41,128 bases of DNA from Cryobacterium sp. (GTDB lineage Bacteria > Actinomycetota > Actinomycetes > Actinomycetales > Microbacteriaceae), in assembly GCF_026786305.1 (NCBI RefSeq), contig NZ_JAJAYI010000010.1, positions 1 to 41,128 on the forward strand. Direction: 5' to 3'. A program made the position numbers and the translations under genes. Below the pieces are notes generated by a model. The model made no database searches, was not told where the DNA came from, and saw only the letters and a program-made list of their open reading frames with translations. Shown piece by piece: positions 7,684 through 14,947 of the stretch (its first letter is position 1; every line of letters starts with the position of its first letter).

Positions 7684-8910
7684 ATGACTGAGCGGATGCT
7701 CCGCACACCGCCGCCCCGCCGGCTGCCAGCCTCCTGGCACGCGCGCTACCGGCTGGCCCCGTGGTGGGGCAAGGTCTTTGTGGTCTGGGCACTGTCGCGC
7801 CTGGTCACCACGAGCCTCGTGCTGGTGTTGGCGAGCGTGCAAGGGCCCAACGCCTGGACCGGCGCGAGCCCGAAATACACCGATTTCGCGACCATGTGGG
7901 ATGGCCGCTGGTACAACATCGTCGCCGTCGGCGGCTACCCGAGCGTGCTGCCGATCACCGATACCGGGCAGATCGGCGAGAACGCCTGGGCGTTTATGCC
8001 GGGCTACCCGGTTGTTGTCCGGCTGCTCATGGAGCTGACCGACTCTTTGTGGGCACCGGTGGCCGTGTTCGTGTCGGTCGCGTTCAGCCTCGGCACCGCG
8101 TTACTGTTCTACCGCCTGATGGCGCGGGTGCAGTCACCGGCCACGGCCCTGTTCGCGGTCGTGCTGTTTTGCGTTGCCCCGCTGTCGCCGATTCTGCAGT
8201 TCGCCTACGCCGAATCGATGTACCTATTTTTTCTGACCCTCGCGCTCTATCTGCTGCTCCAACGCCGCTACTGGCTGCTCTACCCCGTCATCGCGGTGAT
8301 GGCGCTGACCCGGCCGAGCGGGCTCGCTTTCGCCCTCGCACTCGGGCTGCACGTGATCCATCGCTTCGTCACGCGATCCCGCGACCCGTTTCCCGTTCGA
8401 GAGCGGATGCTGGCGGCATCCGTCGCCCTGTTCAGCGCGCTGATGGGACTTGCCTGGCCGGTCGCCGCCTGGGTGGCGACCGGCGACCTGTGGGCCTACA
8501 CCGACACAGAGCTGGCCTGGCGGGCACCGTACATCGGCTACCAGGAGCTCGTGCCCTTCACTGCCTGGTTTCAGAGCGGTGTCTGGTGGCTGGGCAACCC
8601 GTGGGGCGTCGTCGTGGTCACCGCCCTTATTCTGGCCTTCGCGCTCCTGCTGTTCACGCCGGCGGTGCGGCGGCTCGGCATCGACCTTCGGCTGTGGCTG
8701 ACCAGCTACGGGCTGTACCTGCTCGCCGTGTTCTTTCCGCAGTCCAGCACGTTTCGGCTGCTCATGCCGCTGTTTCCGCTGCTCGGCGCGGCCGCGCTGC
8801 CGCGCAGCCGAATCTACCGGGTATCGATCGTGCTGCTCTTCGTGGCCGGCCAGTGGGGCTGGCTGCTGATCTGCTGGGGCGTGGACGGGTACGACTGGAC
8901 TCCGCCGTAA
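7684..8910 (+). CDS. PIG-V/GT-C-like mannosyltransferase family membrane protein
   Basis: A 408-residue polytopic membrane protein with about nine or more hydrophobic segments from residue 30 to the end. It resembles the COG5542/PIG-V group of GT-C glycosyltransferases, which use polyprenyl-phosphate sugars. The key stretch is FATMWDGRWYNIVAVGGYP (Asp73 in WDGRWY, residues 72-77), which occupies the extracytoplasmic loop expected for the catalytic acid; a FAYAESMY motif follows. ATG 7684 gives a sensible cytoplasmic basic N-terminus; extension further upstream would run through dapE in another frame. It begins 17 bp after dapE. The acceptor is unknown; a role in actinobacterial glycolipid or glycoprotein mannosylation is an inference from family only. 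Confidence 0.75.
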   Translation: MTERMLRTPPPRRLPASWHARYRLAPWWGKVFVVWALSRLVTTSLVLVLASVQGPNAWTGASPKYTDFATMWDGRWYNIVAVGGYPSVLPITDTGQIGENAWAFMPGYPVVVRLLMELTDSLWAPVAVFVSVAFSLGTALLFYRLMARVQSPATALFAVVLFCVAPLSPILQFAYAESMYLFFLTLALYLLLQRRYWLLYPVIAVMALTRPSGLAFALALGLHVIHRFVTRSRDPFPVRERMLAASVALFSALMGLAWPVAAWVATGDLWAYTDTELAWRAPYIGYQELVPFTAWFQSGVWWLGNPWGVVVVTALILAFALLLFTPAVRRLGIDLRLWLTSYGLYLLAVFFPQSSTFRLLMPLFPLLGAAALPRSRIYRVSIVLLFVAGQWGWLLICWGVDGYDWTPP

Positions 8911-8954
8911 AGAGCCGCCACAAACCCCAGATCTGACACCCAGTCCGATCCGAA

Positions 8955-8984
8955 TTTACGTCTCGGGCCGAGATAGTCGATAAT
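8955..8984 (+). promoter_or_regulatory. Possible promoter upstream of the DUF3117 gene
   Basis: TTTACG (8955-8960) and GATAAT (8979-8984) are spaced 18 bp apart in a locally AT-richer gap, with start of transcription expected near 8991 and the DUF3117 ATG at 9016. Both hexamers are imperfect. Confidence 0.35.
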
Positions 8985-9015
8985 AGGGATACAAAGACGA
9001 ATGGAAGGGGAGTTC

Positions 9016-9192
9016 ATGGCGGCCATGAAACCACGGACCGGAGACGGTCCAATGGAGGCTGTAAAAGAGGGGCGCCTGATCATCGTGCGTGTACCGCTCG
9101 AAGGTGGGGGTCGGCTCGTGGTCTCAGTCAATGACGCCGAGGCCAAGGAACTTCACGATGCACTCGCCGGGGTTGTCGCGGCCGTGAAATAG
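9016..9192 (+). CDS. DUF3117 domain-containing protein
   Basis: A 58-residue small cytoplasmic protein beginning MAAMKPRTGDGPMEAVKEG and continuing through VPLEGGGRLVVSVNDAEA. This is nearly the family signature of DUF3117, which is conserved across Actinobacteria (Rv1211 in M. tuberculosis, from memory) and has no assigned function. ATG 9016 is preferred over ATG 9001 because family members start at MAAMKPR and because AAGGGGAG (9005-9012) would then be the ribosome site, though spacing is short. It stands alone between a probable promoter and a strong bidirectional hairpin, so it is probably a monocistronic, well-expressed transcript. Confidence 0.9.
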   Translation: MAAMKPRTGDGPMEAVKEGRLIIVRVPLEGGGRLVVSVNDAEAKELHDALAGVVAAVK

Positions 9193-9193
9193 C

Positions 9194-9241
9194 CTCGTGC
9201 CGGCGTGAACTCGTGCTGGCGTGAACTCGTGATGGCGTGAA
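9194..9241 (+). repeat. Three tandem 16-bp repeats downstream of DUF3117
   Basis: Copies at 9194-9209, 9210-9225 and 9226-9241 share CTCGTGNNGGCGTGAA, differing only at positions 7-8 (CC, CT, AT). The array sits between the DUF3117 stop and the hairpin at 9258, in the 3' untranslated region. Confidence 0.85.
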
Positions 9242-9257
9242 CGACGTGTGAGACGCG

Positions 9258-9288
9258 GAACGGCCGCGCAGTGACTGCGCGGCCGTTC
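9258..9288. terminator. Bidirectional hairpin terminator between DUF3117 and O-methyltransferase genes
   Basis: A perfect 14-bp stem (9258-9271 with 9275-9288) closes a 3-nt TGA loop; GAACGGCCGCGCAG pairs with its complement. It lies between two convergent genes ending at 9192 and 9306. Only short T runs follow, as is common for high-GC actinobacterial terminators. Confidence 0.8.
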
Positions 9289-9305
9289 TTGTGTGTGACG
9301 GCGCC

Positions 9306-9938
9306 TCAGGCGCGCAGCTTGGTGATCTGCAGCAGACCATCGCCGACGGGCGAGAGGGCGCTGATCACGGCGCTCGATGCGGCGATCTCGGTCAGCAGCG
9401 TACGAAACCCGGTCGCGACATCGTCGCGCTGGGCCGGGTCGGCCACGCGGCCGCGCCAGAGGGCGTGCGCGACCAGCACGGTTCCGCCCGGACGGGCCAG
9501 GCGCAGCCCGTGCTCGACGTATTCGATGACCGACTGCGGGTCGGCGTCAATGAATACAATGTCGTAAGAATTCTCATTCATGCGCGGGAGCACTTCGCCG
9601 GCCTTGCCGGTGATGAGGCGCACCCGGTTGGCCGGAATCTTTGCCTCGGTGAAATTCGCCTTGGCGTGCTGCAGGTGGTCGACCTCGGTATCGATCGAGG
9701 TGAGGGTTGCGCCGGGCGCTCCGGTCAGCAGCCAGATGCCCGATACTCCGGCACCCGTACCCACCTCCAGGATGCTGCGCGCCCCGGTCGCGGCCGCCAC
9801 AACGGCCGACTGCGCCCCGACGGAGGGGGCGATCGCATCGATTCCCAACTCGAGGGATTGCTGGCGCGCTCGGGCGATGGCTTCGGACTCCACGACACAG
9901 TCGTCGGAAAATTTCCAGTTCAATTCAATGTCAGACAC
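9306..9938 (-). CDS. SAM-dependent O-methyltransferase (Methyltransf_3 family)
   Basis: A 210-residue class I methyltransferase of the caffeoyl-CoA/catechol O-methyltransferase type. The SAM-binding glycine motif is EVGTGAGVSGIWLL near residue 78. Acidic residues expected for the divalent metal and catechol site appear in VFIDADPQSVIEYVEHG. The length equals that of small bacterial members such as the Rv1220c type, which occupies the same place near tatB in mycobacteria. GTG 9938 is preceded by CTGGAG at 6 nt. It is divergent from tatB and convergent with DUF3117. The natural acceptor is unknown; a small catechol-like molecule is a family-based guess. Confidence 0.88.
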   Translation of the reverse strand: MSDIELNWKFSDDCVVESEAIARARQQSLELGIDAIAPSVGAQSAVVAAATGARSILEVGTGAGVSGIWLLTGAPGATLTSIDTEVDHLQHAKANFTEAKIPANRVRLITGKAGEVLPRMNENSYDIVFIDADPQSVIEYVEHGLRLARPGGTVLVAHALWRGRVADPAQRDDVATGFRTLLTEIAASSAVISALSPVGDGLLQITKLRA

Positions 9939-10013
9939 AAATAACTCCAGTAGATGATTAGGTCAAGACTAGGGCCGGGGCGCGTGTGGTCTGTGGATGC
10001 CTCGCCGGGCAGT

Positions 10014-10019
10014 TACTCT
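10014..10019 (+). promoter_or_regulatory. -10-like hexamer of tatB (leaderless arrangement)
   Basis: TACTCT is followed by exactly 6 nt (AAGGAC) and the tatB ATG, so the ATG would be the first transcribed codon. The spacer contains AGGA, but at 1 nt from ATG this is too close to work as a normal ribosome site. Confidence 0.5.
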
Positions 10020-10025
10020 AAGGAC

Positions 10026-10415
10026 ATGTTTGGGCTGACGTTCGAGAAGATACTTCTGATCGGGATCATCGCTGTCTTCTTGCTCGGCCCCGACAAGCTA
10101 CCGCACTATGCCGCCCAACTCGCTCGACTTGTGCGCCAGCTGCGCGATATGGCCAACGGTGCCAAAGACCGCATGCGCGACGAAATGGGTCCGGAATTCG
10201 ACGATCTGGACTGGAAAAAACTGGACCCGCGCCAGTATGACCCGCGCCGCATCATTCGGGAAGCCCTCGCCGACGAAGACCCATTCAAGGAACAGTCCGC
10301 GACGATTTCCCGCGCCGAACCCAACCCCGACGGCGCCTATCTGAAACGCAAACGTGCCCGGGAAGCGGCTCTGGCCGCGCTCGAGCCGGCCCCGTTCGAT
10401 TCTGAGGCCACGTAA
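10026..10415 (+). CDS. tatB: Sec-independent protein translocase subunit TatB
   Basis: A 129-residue TatB/TatA-fold protein. An N-terminal membrane helix (about residues 5-21, KILLIGIIAVFLLGPDKLP) is followed by an amphipathic helix (YAAQLARLVRQLRDMANGA) and a charged cytoplasmic tail (RMRDEMGPEFDDLDWKKLDP). The EFDDLDWKKLDP segment is typical of actinobacterial TatB, distinguishing it from TatA. TatB with TatC recognises twin-arginine signal peptides; no tatA or tatC is in the window. ATG 10026 begins the conserved MFGLTFEKI; an upstream in-frame start at 9954 would add residues absent from the family. The next gene, ppk2, follows after 30 bp and may be co-transcribed. Confidence 0.92.
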   Translation: MFGLTFEKILLIGIIAVFLLGPDKLPHYAAQLARLVRQLRDMANGAKDRMRDEMGPEFDDLDWKKLDPRQYDPRRIIREALADEDPFKEQSATISRAEPNPDGAYLKRKRAREAALAALEPAPFDSEAT

Positions 10416-10445
10416 GGCACACCATTCGTTCGCAAAGGAGTCTCG

Positions 10446-11270
10446 ATGTCTCAAAGCCCGCCAACGCTTCGGCGCGTCAAGAAGAAGGTCTACGAGGCCG
10501 AACTGGCCCGCCTGCAGGCCGAACTGGTCACGATGCAACAGTGGGTGAAGGCATCCGGTACCCGGGTCGTGGTGATCTTCGAGGGCCGCGATGCCGCAGG
10601 CAAGGGCTCGACGATCAAACGCATCACCGAGTACCTCAACCCGCGCGTTGCGCGCATCGTGGCTCTGCCGATGCCCACCGAACGCCAGCGCGGCCAGTGG
10701 TATTTTCAACGCTACGTCGAGCATCTGCCGTCGACCGGGGAGATCGTCCTGATGGATCGCTCCTGGTACAACCGGGCCGGCGTCGAACGGGTCATGGGCT
10801 ATTGCACCTCCGATGAATACCGCCGCTTTCTGCACCAGGCGCCACTATTCGAACGGATGCTCGTCGAAGACGGAATTCTGTTGGTCAAGTACTGGTTCTC
10901 GGTGTCGGACCTGGAGCAGGAACGACGTTTTCGTTCCCGCCTGAACGACCCGATGCGGCGCTGGAAGCTCTCCGAAACGGATGTGCTGTCGATCACCAAA
11001 TGGGTTGACTATTCCAAGGCGAAAGATGAGATGTTCGTGCACACCGACATCGCCGAAGCACCCTGGTGGGTGGTGGAGAGCGAAGACAAGCGGGCATCTC
11101 GCCTGAACGTGATCAGCCATCTGCTCTCGCTCGTGCCGTACGAGAAGCTCGACCCGCCCAAGGTGCGCATTCCGCCGCGACCGCCGGCCTCCGACTATGA
11201 GCGGCCGCCGCGCGAAGAGAACCACCAGATTCCCGACCACGCGGCGACGCTGATCAAGCCCAAGGATTAG
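10446..11270 (+). CDS. ppk2: Polyphosphate kinase 2 (class I PPK2)
   Basis: A 274-residue PPK2 that transfers phosphate between inorganic polyphosphate and nucleoside diphosphates (ADP/GDP). The Walker A-like loop is GRDAAGKGS (residues 47-55). Walker B is VLMDRSWYNRAGVERVMG (Asp104, Arg105), and the lid region near 115-150 contains basic residues. A PMPTERQRGQWYFQRY segment is characteristic of class I. AAAGGAG lies 5 nt before the ATG. The C-terminus ends 3 bp before the convergent mrp gene. A role in polyphosphate use or GTP supply under stress is known for the family and not shown here. Confidence 0.93.
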   Translation: MSQSPPTLRRVKKKVYEAELARLQAELVTMQQWVKASGTRVVVIFEGRDAAGKGSTIKRITEYLNPRVARIVALPMPTERQRGQWYFQRYVEHLPSTGEIVLMDRSWYNRAGVERVMGYCTSDEYRRFLHQAPLFERMLVEDGILLVKYWFSVSDLEQERRFRSRLNDPMRRWKLSETDVLSITKWVDYSKAKDEMFVHTDIAEAPWWVVESEDKRASRLNVISHLLSLVPYEKLDPPKVRIPPRPPASDYERPPREENHQIPDHAATLIKPKD

Positions 11271-11273
11271 GCG

Positions 11274-12431
11274 TCAGCGAGGCCTGAGCCCGAGGCTGAG
11301 GCCGGCCAGGCCCCGGGCGCGTGTCTTCATGCTGTGAGCCAGGCGCAGAATGGCGCGGGCGGCGGGGTCGTCGGGCGCGCCGAGCACAACGGGCAGCCCG
11401 GCATCTCCTCCTGTGCGCAGCGGTACGCTCAGCGGTACCTGTGCGAGCACCGGAACCGGGACGGGCTGACCCAGCGACAAGCGCCGAGCCACCTCAGCGC
11501 CGCCACCCGAGCCGAACAGTTCGAGCAGGCTGCCGTCGGGCTGTACCATCGCCGACATGTTCTCGATCACGCCGTAGACGCTCTGCCCGGTCTGCCGGGC
11601 CACGATTCCGCTGCGTTCAGCGACATCCGCCGCCGCCGCCTGCGGGGTGGTCACGACGATGACCTCGGCGTGCGGCAGCAGCTGGCCGACCGTGATGGCG
11701 ACGTCGCCGGTGCCCGGTGGCAGGTCGAGCAGCAGAACGTCCAGGTCGCCGAAATACACGTCGGTGAGAAACTGTTTGATGGTGCGGTGCAGCATCGGTC
11801 CGCGCCAGGCGACCGCGGCCGACGCATCGTCGATGAACATGCCGATCGAGATGATCTTTACGTCGTGCGCGATCGGCGGCAAGATCATGTCTCCGACCTG
11901 GGTCGGCTTCACCGCGAGCCCGTCGTGCACGAGGCCGAGCAGGCCTGGAATGCTGAAGCCGTGTACGTCGGCGTCGACGATGCCCACTCGGAGGCCCTCG
12001 CCGGCCAGTGCGACCGCCAGATTTGCGGTGACGGTGGACTTGCCCACGCCGCCCTTGCCGCTCGTGATCGCGTACACCCGGGTGAGGGATTCCGGACCGA
12101 ACTGCACGCTGCGTTCCACCTGGCCGCCGCGCAGCTTCTCGGTGAGCGCGGTGCGCTGCTCCCGCGTCATGATCGCGACCTCGACGCTTGCGCGACCTGC
12201 GCCCGACACCGACTCGGCGGCGGCCAGAACGTCGCTCTCAATGCGCTGGGCGGCCGGACAACCGGCAATGGTCAAGCGGATTCCGACGGTCACCTGCCCC
12301 GTCTCGGTCACCGTCACGCCCGACACCATGTCGAGATCAGTGATGGGCTTGCGAATCTCCGGATCGGTCACCCCGGCCAAAGCGGTGAATACTCTCGAGC
12401 GGATGCTGTCGGTCAGGGGAGCAGGACTCAT
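11274..12431 (-). CDS. mrp: Mrp/NBP35 (ApbC)-family P-loop ATPase, iron-sulfur cluster carrier type
   Basis: 385 residues. An N-terminal DUF59/MIP18-like domain (1-90, with GCPA near residue 58) precedes a deviant P-loop ATPase with Walker A SGKGGVGKST at 124-133 and DADVHGFSIPGLLGL as switch I. Family members carry or transfer Fe-S clusters. The usual CxxC of bacterial Mrp after the ENMS motif is replaced here by MVQPDGSLLELFGSGGG, so bridging-cluster binding by that motif is not possible; from memory actinobacterial orthologues share this. The ATG overlaps the stop of the DUF1003 gene by 4 bp (ATGA), so it is the last gene of a coupled three-gene operon. Confidence 0.88.
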   Translation of the reverse strand: MSPAPLTDSIRSRVFTALAGVTDPEIRKPITDLDMVSGVTVTETGQVTVGIRLTIAGCPAAQRIESDVLAAAESVSGAGRASVEVAIMTREQRTALTEKLRGGQVERSVQFGPESLTRVYAITSGKGGVGKSTVTANLAVALAGEGLRVGIVDADVHGFSIPGLLGLVHDGLAVKPTQVGDMILPPIAHDVKIISIGMFIDDASAAVAWRGPMLHRTIKQFLTDVYFGDLDVLLLDLPPGTGDVAITVGQLLPHAEVIVVTTPQAAAADVAERSGIVARQTGQSVYGVIENMSAMVQPDGSLLELFGSGGGAEVARRLSLGQPVPVPVLAQVPLSVPLRTGGDAGLPVVLGAPDDPAARAILRLAHSMKTRARGLAGLSLGLRPR

Positions 12432-12982
12432 ACGTGTGGGCGGCTTTCCGTGGTGCTTTGTTCAGGGTCGTCATCGGACGGACTGCGCTCGTCTAAATGC
12501 TCGAGCAACGCGCGCAGTTCCGCGCGAATGAAATCCTTCGAGGCCATATCCTTGATGGCTATACGCAGGGCCACGACCTCGCGGGCGAGATATTCGGTGT
12601 CGGCGAGGGTACGTTCGGCCCGCTGCCGGTCCTGTTCGAACTGCACCCGGTCGCGGTCGTCCTGCCGGTTCTGCGCGAGCAGAATCATCGGCGCGGCATA
12701 AGACGCCTGCATCGACAGCACGAGGGTCAGCGCGATGAACCCGAGCGCGACGGAGTCGAATCGCCACGCCTCCGGGGCGAGCGTGTTCCACGAGATCCAG
12801 GCGACGGCGAACAGGGTGAGCCCGAGCAGAAACCACGGGGTGCCCATGCCGCGGGCGATGGCCTCGGTGAAACGGCCGAACTGGTCACGGCTGTGGCCGT
12901 TGCGGCCGAGACCCACGATGTTGCTGGTGCGCAGCCCCTTGGGCGCGTCCAGGCGCAGGTCGGCGCGGTTATTGCGGGCCAC
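12428..12982 (-). CDS. DUF1003 domain membrane protein
   Basis: 184 residues with two adjacent membrane helices: TPWFLLGLTLFAVAWISWNT and FDSVALGFIALTLVLSMQAS. The MQASYAAPMILLAQNRQDDRDR sequence that follows is the DUF1003 hallmark. A long charged region after it is predicted to be coiled coil (QFEQDRQRAERTLADTEYLA). Function is unknown. GTG 12982 is preceded by AAAGGA at 6 nt inside the upstream CBS gene, which it overlaps by 14 bp; its stop overlaps the mrp start. The constant pairing with an MgtE-N/CBS protein suggests a membrane partner in divalent metal or stress physiology, but this is inference. Confidence 0.88.
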   Translation of the reverse strand: MARNNRADLRLDAPKGLRTSNIVGLGRNGHSRDQFGRFTEAIARGMGTPWFLLGLTLFAVAWISWNTLAPEAWRFDSVALGFIALTLVLSMQASYAAPMILLAQNRQDDRDRVQFEQDRQRAERTLADTEYLAREVVALRIAIKDMASKDFIRAELRALLEHLDERSPSDDDPEQSTTESRPHV

Positions 12983-14300
12983 GAGACGTCCTTTGCGCTC
13001 CGGGCAGCGGAATGCTGCCGGTTCTCAGTTCGCTGCGGGCGGCGGCACGGCGGCGCACATCATCGTTGCCGTCGTGGCTGCGCCAGTCGTCGGGCAGCAG
13101 GTAGTCGAGCACGTCATCAATCGTCACCACCCCGACCAGTCGGTAGTTCTCGTCGACCACGGGCACCGAGACGAGGTCGTAGCTCGCGAGAATGCGGCTG
13201 ACCTCAGCCGCCGAGGTGTCGGCGGTCACCGGGTCCAGCCCGGCGTCGAGCAACGTGCCGAGGCGTTCGTGGGGCGGGTAGCGCAGCATCCGCTGAAAAT
13301 GCACCATACCCAGAAAGCGACCGGTGGGCGCTTCGTAGGGCGGTAGGGTGACGCAGATCGCTGCGCCGAGGGCCGGCGCCAGGTCGTGACGACGGATGCG
13401 CGCAAGCCCCTCTGCGACGGTGGCATCGGCCGAGACGATGATCGGCTCGGTCGTCATGAGCCCACCGGCGGTATCGGGGGCGTAGGAGAGAAGAAACCGC
13501 ACGTCTTCGGCCTCTTCGGGCTCCATCAAATCGAGCAGCTGCTCGCCGCGCTCCTCGGGTAGCTGGGCGATGAGGTCGGCCGCGTCATCGGGCTGCATCT
13601 GGTCGAGCACATCGGCGGCGCGGGCGTCGCCGAGACTGGTCAGAATGCCGACCTGGTCGATTTCGGGCATTTCCTCGAGCACATCGGCGAGACGATCATC
13701 GGGCAGCTCACCGGCCACCTCGAACATGCGCTCGCGCGGCAGGTCCAGCAGGGTATTGGCGAGGTCAGCCGGTTTGAGGTCGGAATAGGTCGCGATGAGG
13801 TGCTCGGCGGACTGAGCCTGCCCCTTGGTTTCTTTCTCGCGCACCTCAGCCCAGGTGGCGAAAGTCGTGACGCCCTTGACGAACGGCGAGGCGCTGGTCT
13901 TGGGGCGGCGCACAAACAGCTGGCTGATCGCCCAGTCGGCCTCGGTGCCTTCCTTGATCGCGACATCCTCGATGGTCGCTTCACCGGAGCCGTCAGTGAA
14001 GAGCACCTTGCGGCCGAGCAATTCGGCGATGACGCGCACTTCGCCGCCGCGCTGTTCGTAACGGCGCACGTTGATCAGACCGGTCGTGATGATCTGGCCA
14101 CTACCGATGCTGGTGACCCGGTTGATCGACACAAAAACGCGTCGTTTACCCGGGATCTCCACGATCAGACCGACGACGTTGGGCGGGTCGTTTTTTCGAT
14201 ACACCACGAGAACATCGCGCACCTTGCCCACGCGGTCGCCCGCGGGGTCGAAAACGGTGCACCCGGCCAGTCGGGCAACAAAAACTCTGGTGGCACTCAC
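12969..14300 (-). CDS. PRC-barrel / MgtE N-domain / CBS-pair protein
   Basis: 443 residues from GTG 14300. The N-terminal part (MSATRVFVARLAGCTVFDPA, continuing VGKVRDVLVVYR) looks like a PRC-barrel. The centre (ADLANTLLDLPRERMFEVA, then DRLADVLEEMPEIDQVGIL) is the superhelical MgtE N domain. The C-terminus carries a CBS pair (MTTEPIIVSADATVAEGLA; VPVVDENYRLVGVVTIDDVL). It lacks the MgtE membrane channel, so it is a cytoplasmic sensor-type relative, matching Rv1232c in mycobacteria. GTG 14300 is chosen because a TACATT hexamer lies exactly 6 nt upstream and the sequence then starts at the conserved SATRVFVARL; a longer reading to 14357 adds 19 unconserved residues. First gene of the operon with DUF1003 and mrp. 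Confidence 0.85.
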   Translation of the reverse strand: MSATRVFVARLAGCTVFDPAGDRVGKVRDVLVVYRKNDPPNVVGLIVEIPGKRRVFVSINRVTSIGSGQIITTGLINVRRYEQRGGEVRVIAELLGRKVLFTDGSGEATIEDVAIKEGTEADWAISQLFVRRPKTSASPFVKGVTTFATWAEVREKETKGQAQSAEHLIATYSDLKPADLANTLLDLPRERMFEVAGELPDDRLADVLEEMPEIDQVGILTSLGDARAADVLDQMQPDDAADLIAQLPEERGEQLLDLMEPEEAEDVRFLLSYAPDTAGGLMTTEPIIVSADATVAEGLARIRRHDLAPALGAAICVTLPPYEAPTGRFLGMVHFQRMLRYPPHERLGTLLDAGLDPVTADTSAAEVSRILASYDLVSVPVVDENYRLVGVVTIDDVLDYLLPDDWRSHDGNDDVRRRAAARSELRTGSIPLPGAQRTSRGPQ

Positions 14301-14306
14301 AAGACA

Positions 14307-14312
14307 AATGTA
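14307..14312 (-). promoter_or_regulatory. -10-like hexamer of the CBS-DUF1003-mrp operon (leaderless arrangement)
   Basis: On the minus strand TACATT is followed by TGTCTT and then GTG 14300. It has the same TANNNT-N6-start geometry as dapD, dapE and tatB, and it argues for GTG 14300 as the true start. Confidence 0.5.
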
Positions 14313-14411
14313 GGCCACTGGCCTGATAATAATTCCCCAGCACGAACGGTTCGTCATTTTCGCCAGACAGCCATCAGCTGCGCAGCCGGGTCGACGTGAA
14401 AGAATGGCGCT

Positions 14412-14939
14412 ATGAGCAACCAGAGCCTTTTCTCCCGTCGCCGCCCGGTGTTGCCCCCCGTGTTGCCGCGTGGGGAGGTGCTCGCCACCTACAGCACGTA
14501 TGCCGACGCGCAGGCCGCGGTCGACATTCTCGCGAAGGCCGATTTTCCGGTGAAGCAGCTCTCGATCGTGGGCAACGACCTCAAGAGTGTTGAGCGGGTG
14601 ACCGGCAAACTCACCTACGGCCGGGTCGCACTCGCGGGGGCAGCATCCGGCGCCTGGCTCGGAATCTTTTTTGGAATTCTGTTTTTTCTGTTCTCACCGA
14701 CCGGGTCAAGCCTGCCGTTCGTGGCTGCAGCCCTCATCATGGGTGCCGGGTTCGGCATGCTGCTGGGCATCGCGAGCTACGCCATCAACCGGCGCCGGCG
14801 TGACTTCACGTCGACCATGCAGGTCATTGCGAGCAACTACCAGCTCATCGTCGACGCCGAACTGGCGAACCGTGCCCGTAACCTGCTCGGCGGTCTGAAC
14901 GAAGCTGAGCCCCGCGTTGTTCCTCCCGCCCCCGACTAA
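14412..14939 (+). CDS. General-stress-protein-type (GSP17M-like) membrane protein
   Basis: 175 residues. The N-terminal soluble part (GEVLATYSTYADAQAAVDIL, then FPVKQLSIVG) matches the general stress protein 17M-like domain. Two membrane helices follow (AGAASGAWLGIFFGILFFLF and FVAAALIMGAGFGMLLGIAS). The C-terminal piece (MQVIASNYQLIVDAELANRA) resembles a second copy of the ferredoxin-like fold. The length equals that of Rv1234, which has the same neighbours in mycobacteria. Function is unknown. The stop codon and the stop of the convergent pepP form the arms of a small palindrome (TAACGG-CC-CCGTTA, 14937-14950). Confidence 0.75.
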   Translation: MSNQSLFSRRRPVLPPVLPRGEVLATYSTYADAQAAVDILAKADFPVKQLSIVGNDLKSVERVTGKLTYGRVALAGAASGAWLGIFFGILFFLFSPTGSSLPFVAAALIMGAGFGMLLGIASYAINRRRRDFTSTMQVIASNYQLIVDAELANRARNLLGGLNEAEPRVVPPAPD

Positions 14940-14947
14940 CGGCCCCG

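Noticed and set aside
9954..10025. Upstream start for tatB
   Set aside because: It would put 24 residues before the conserved MFGLTFEKI helix, which must be near the N-terminus in TatB.
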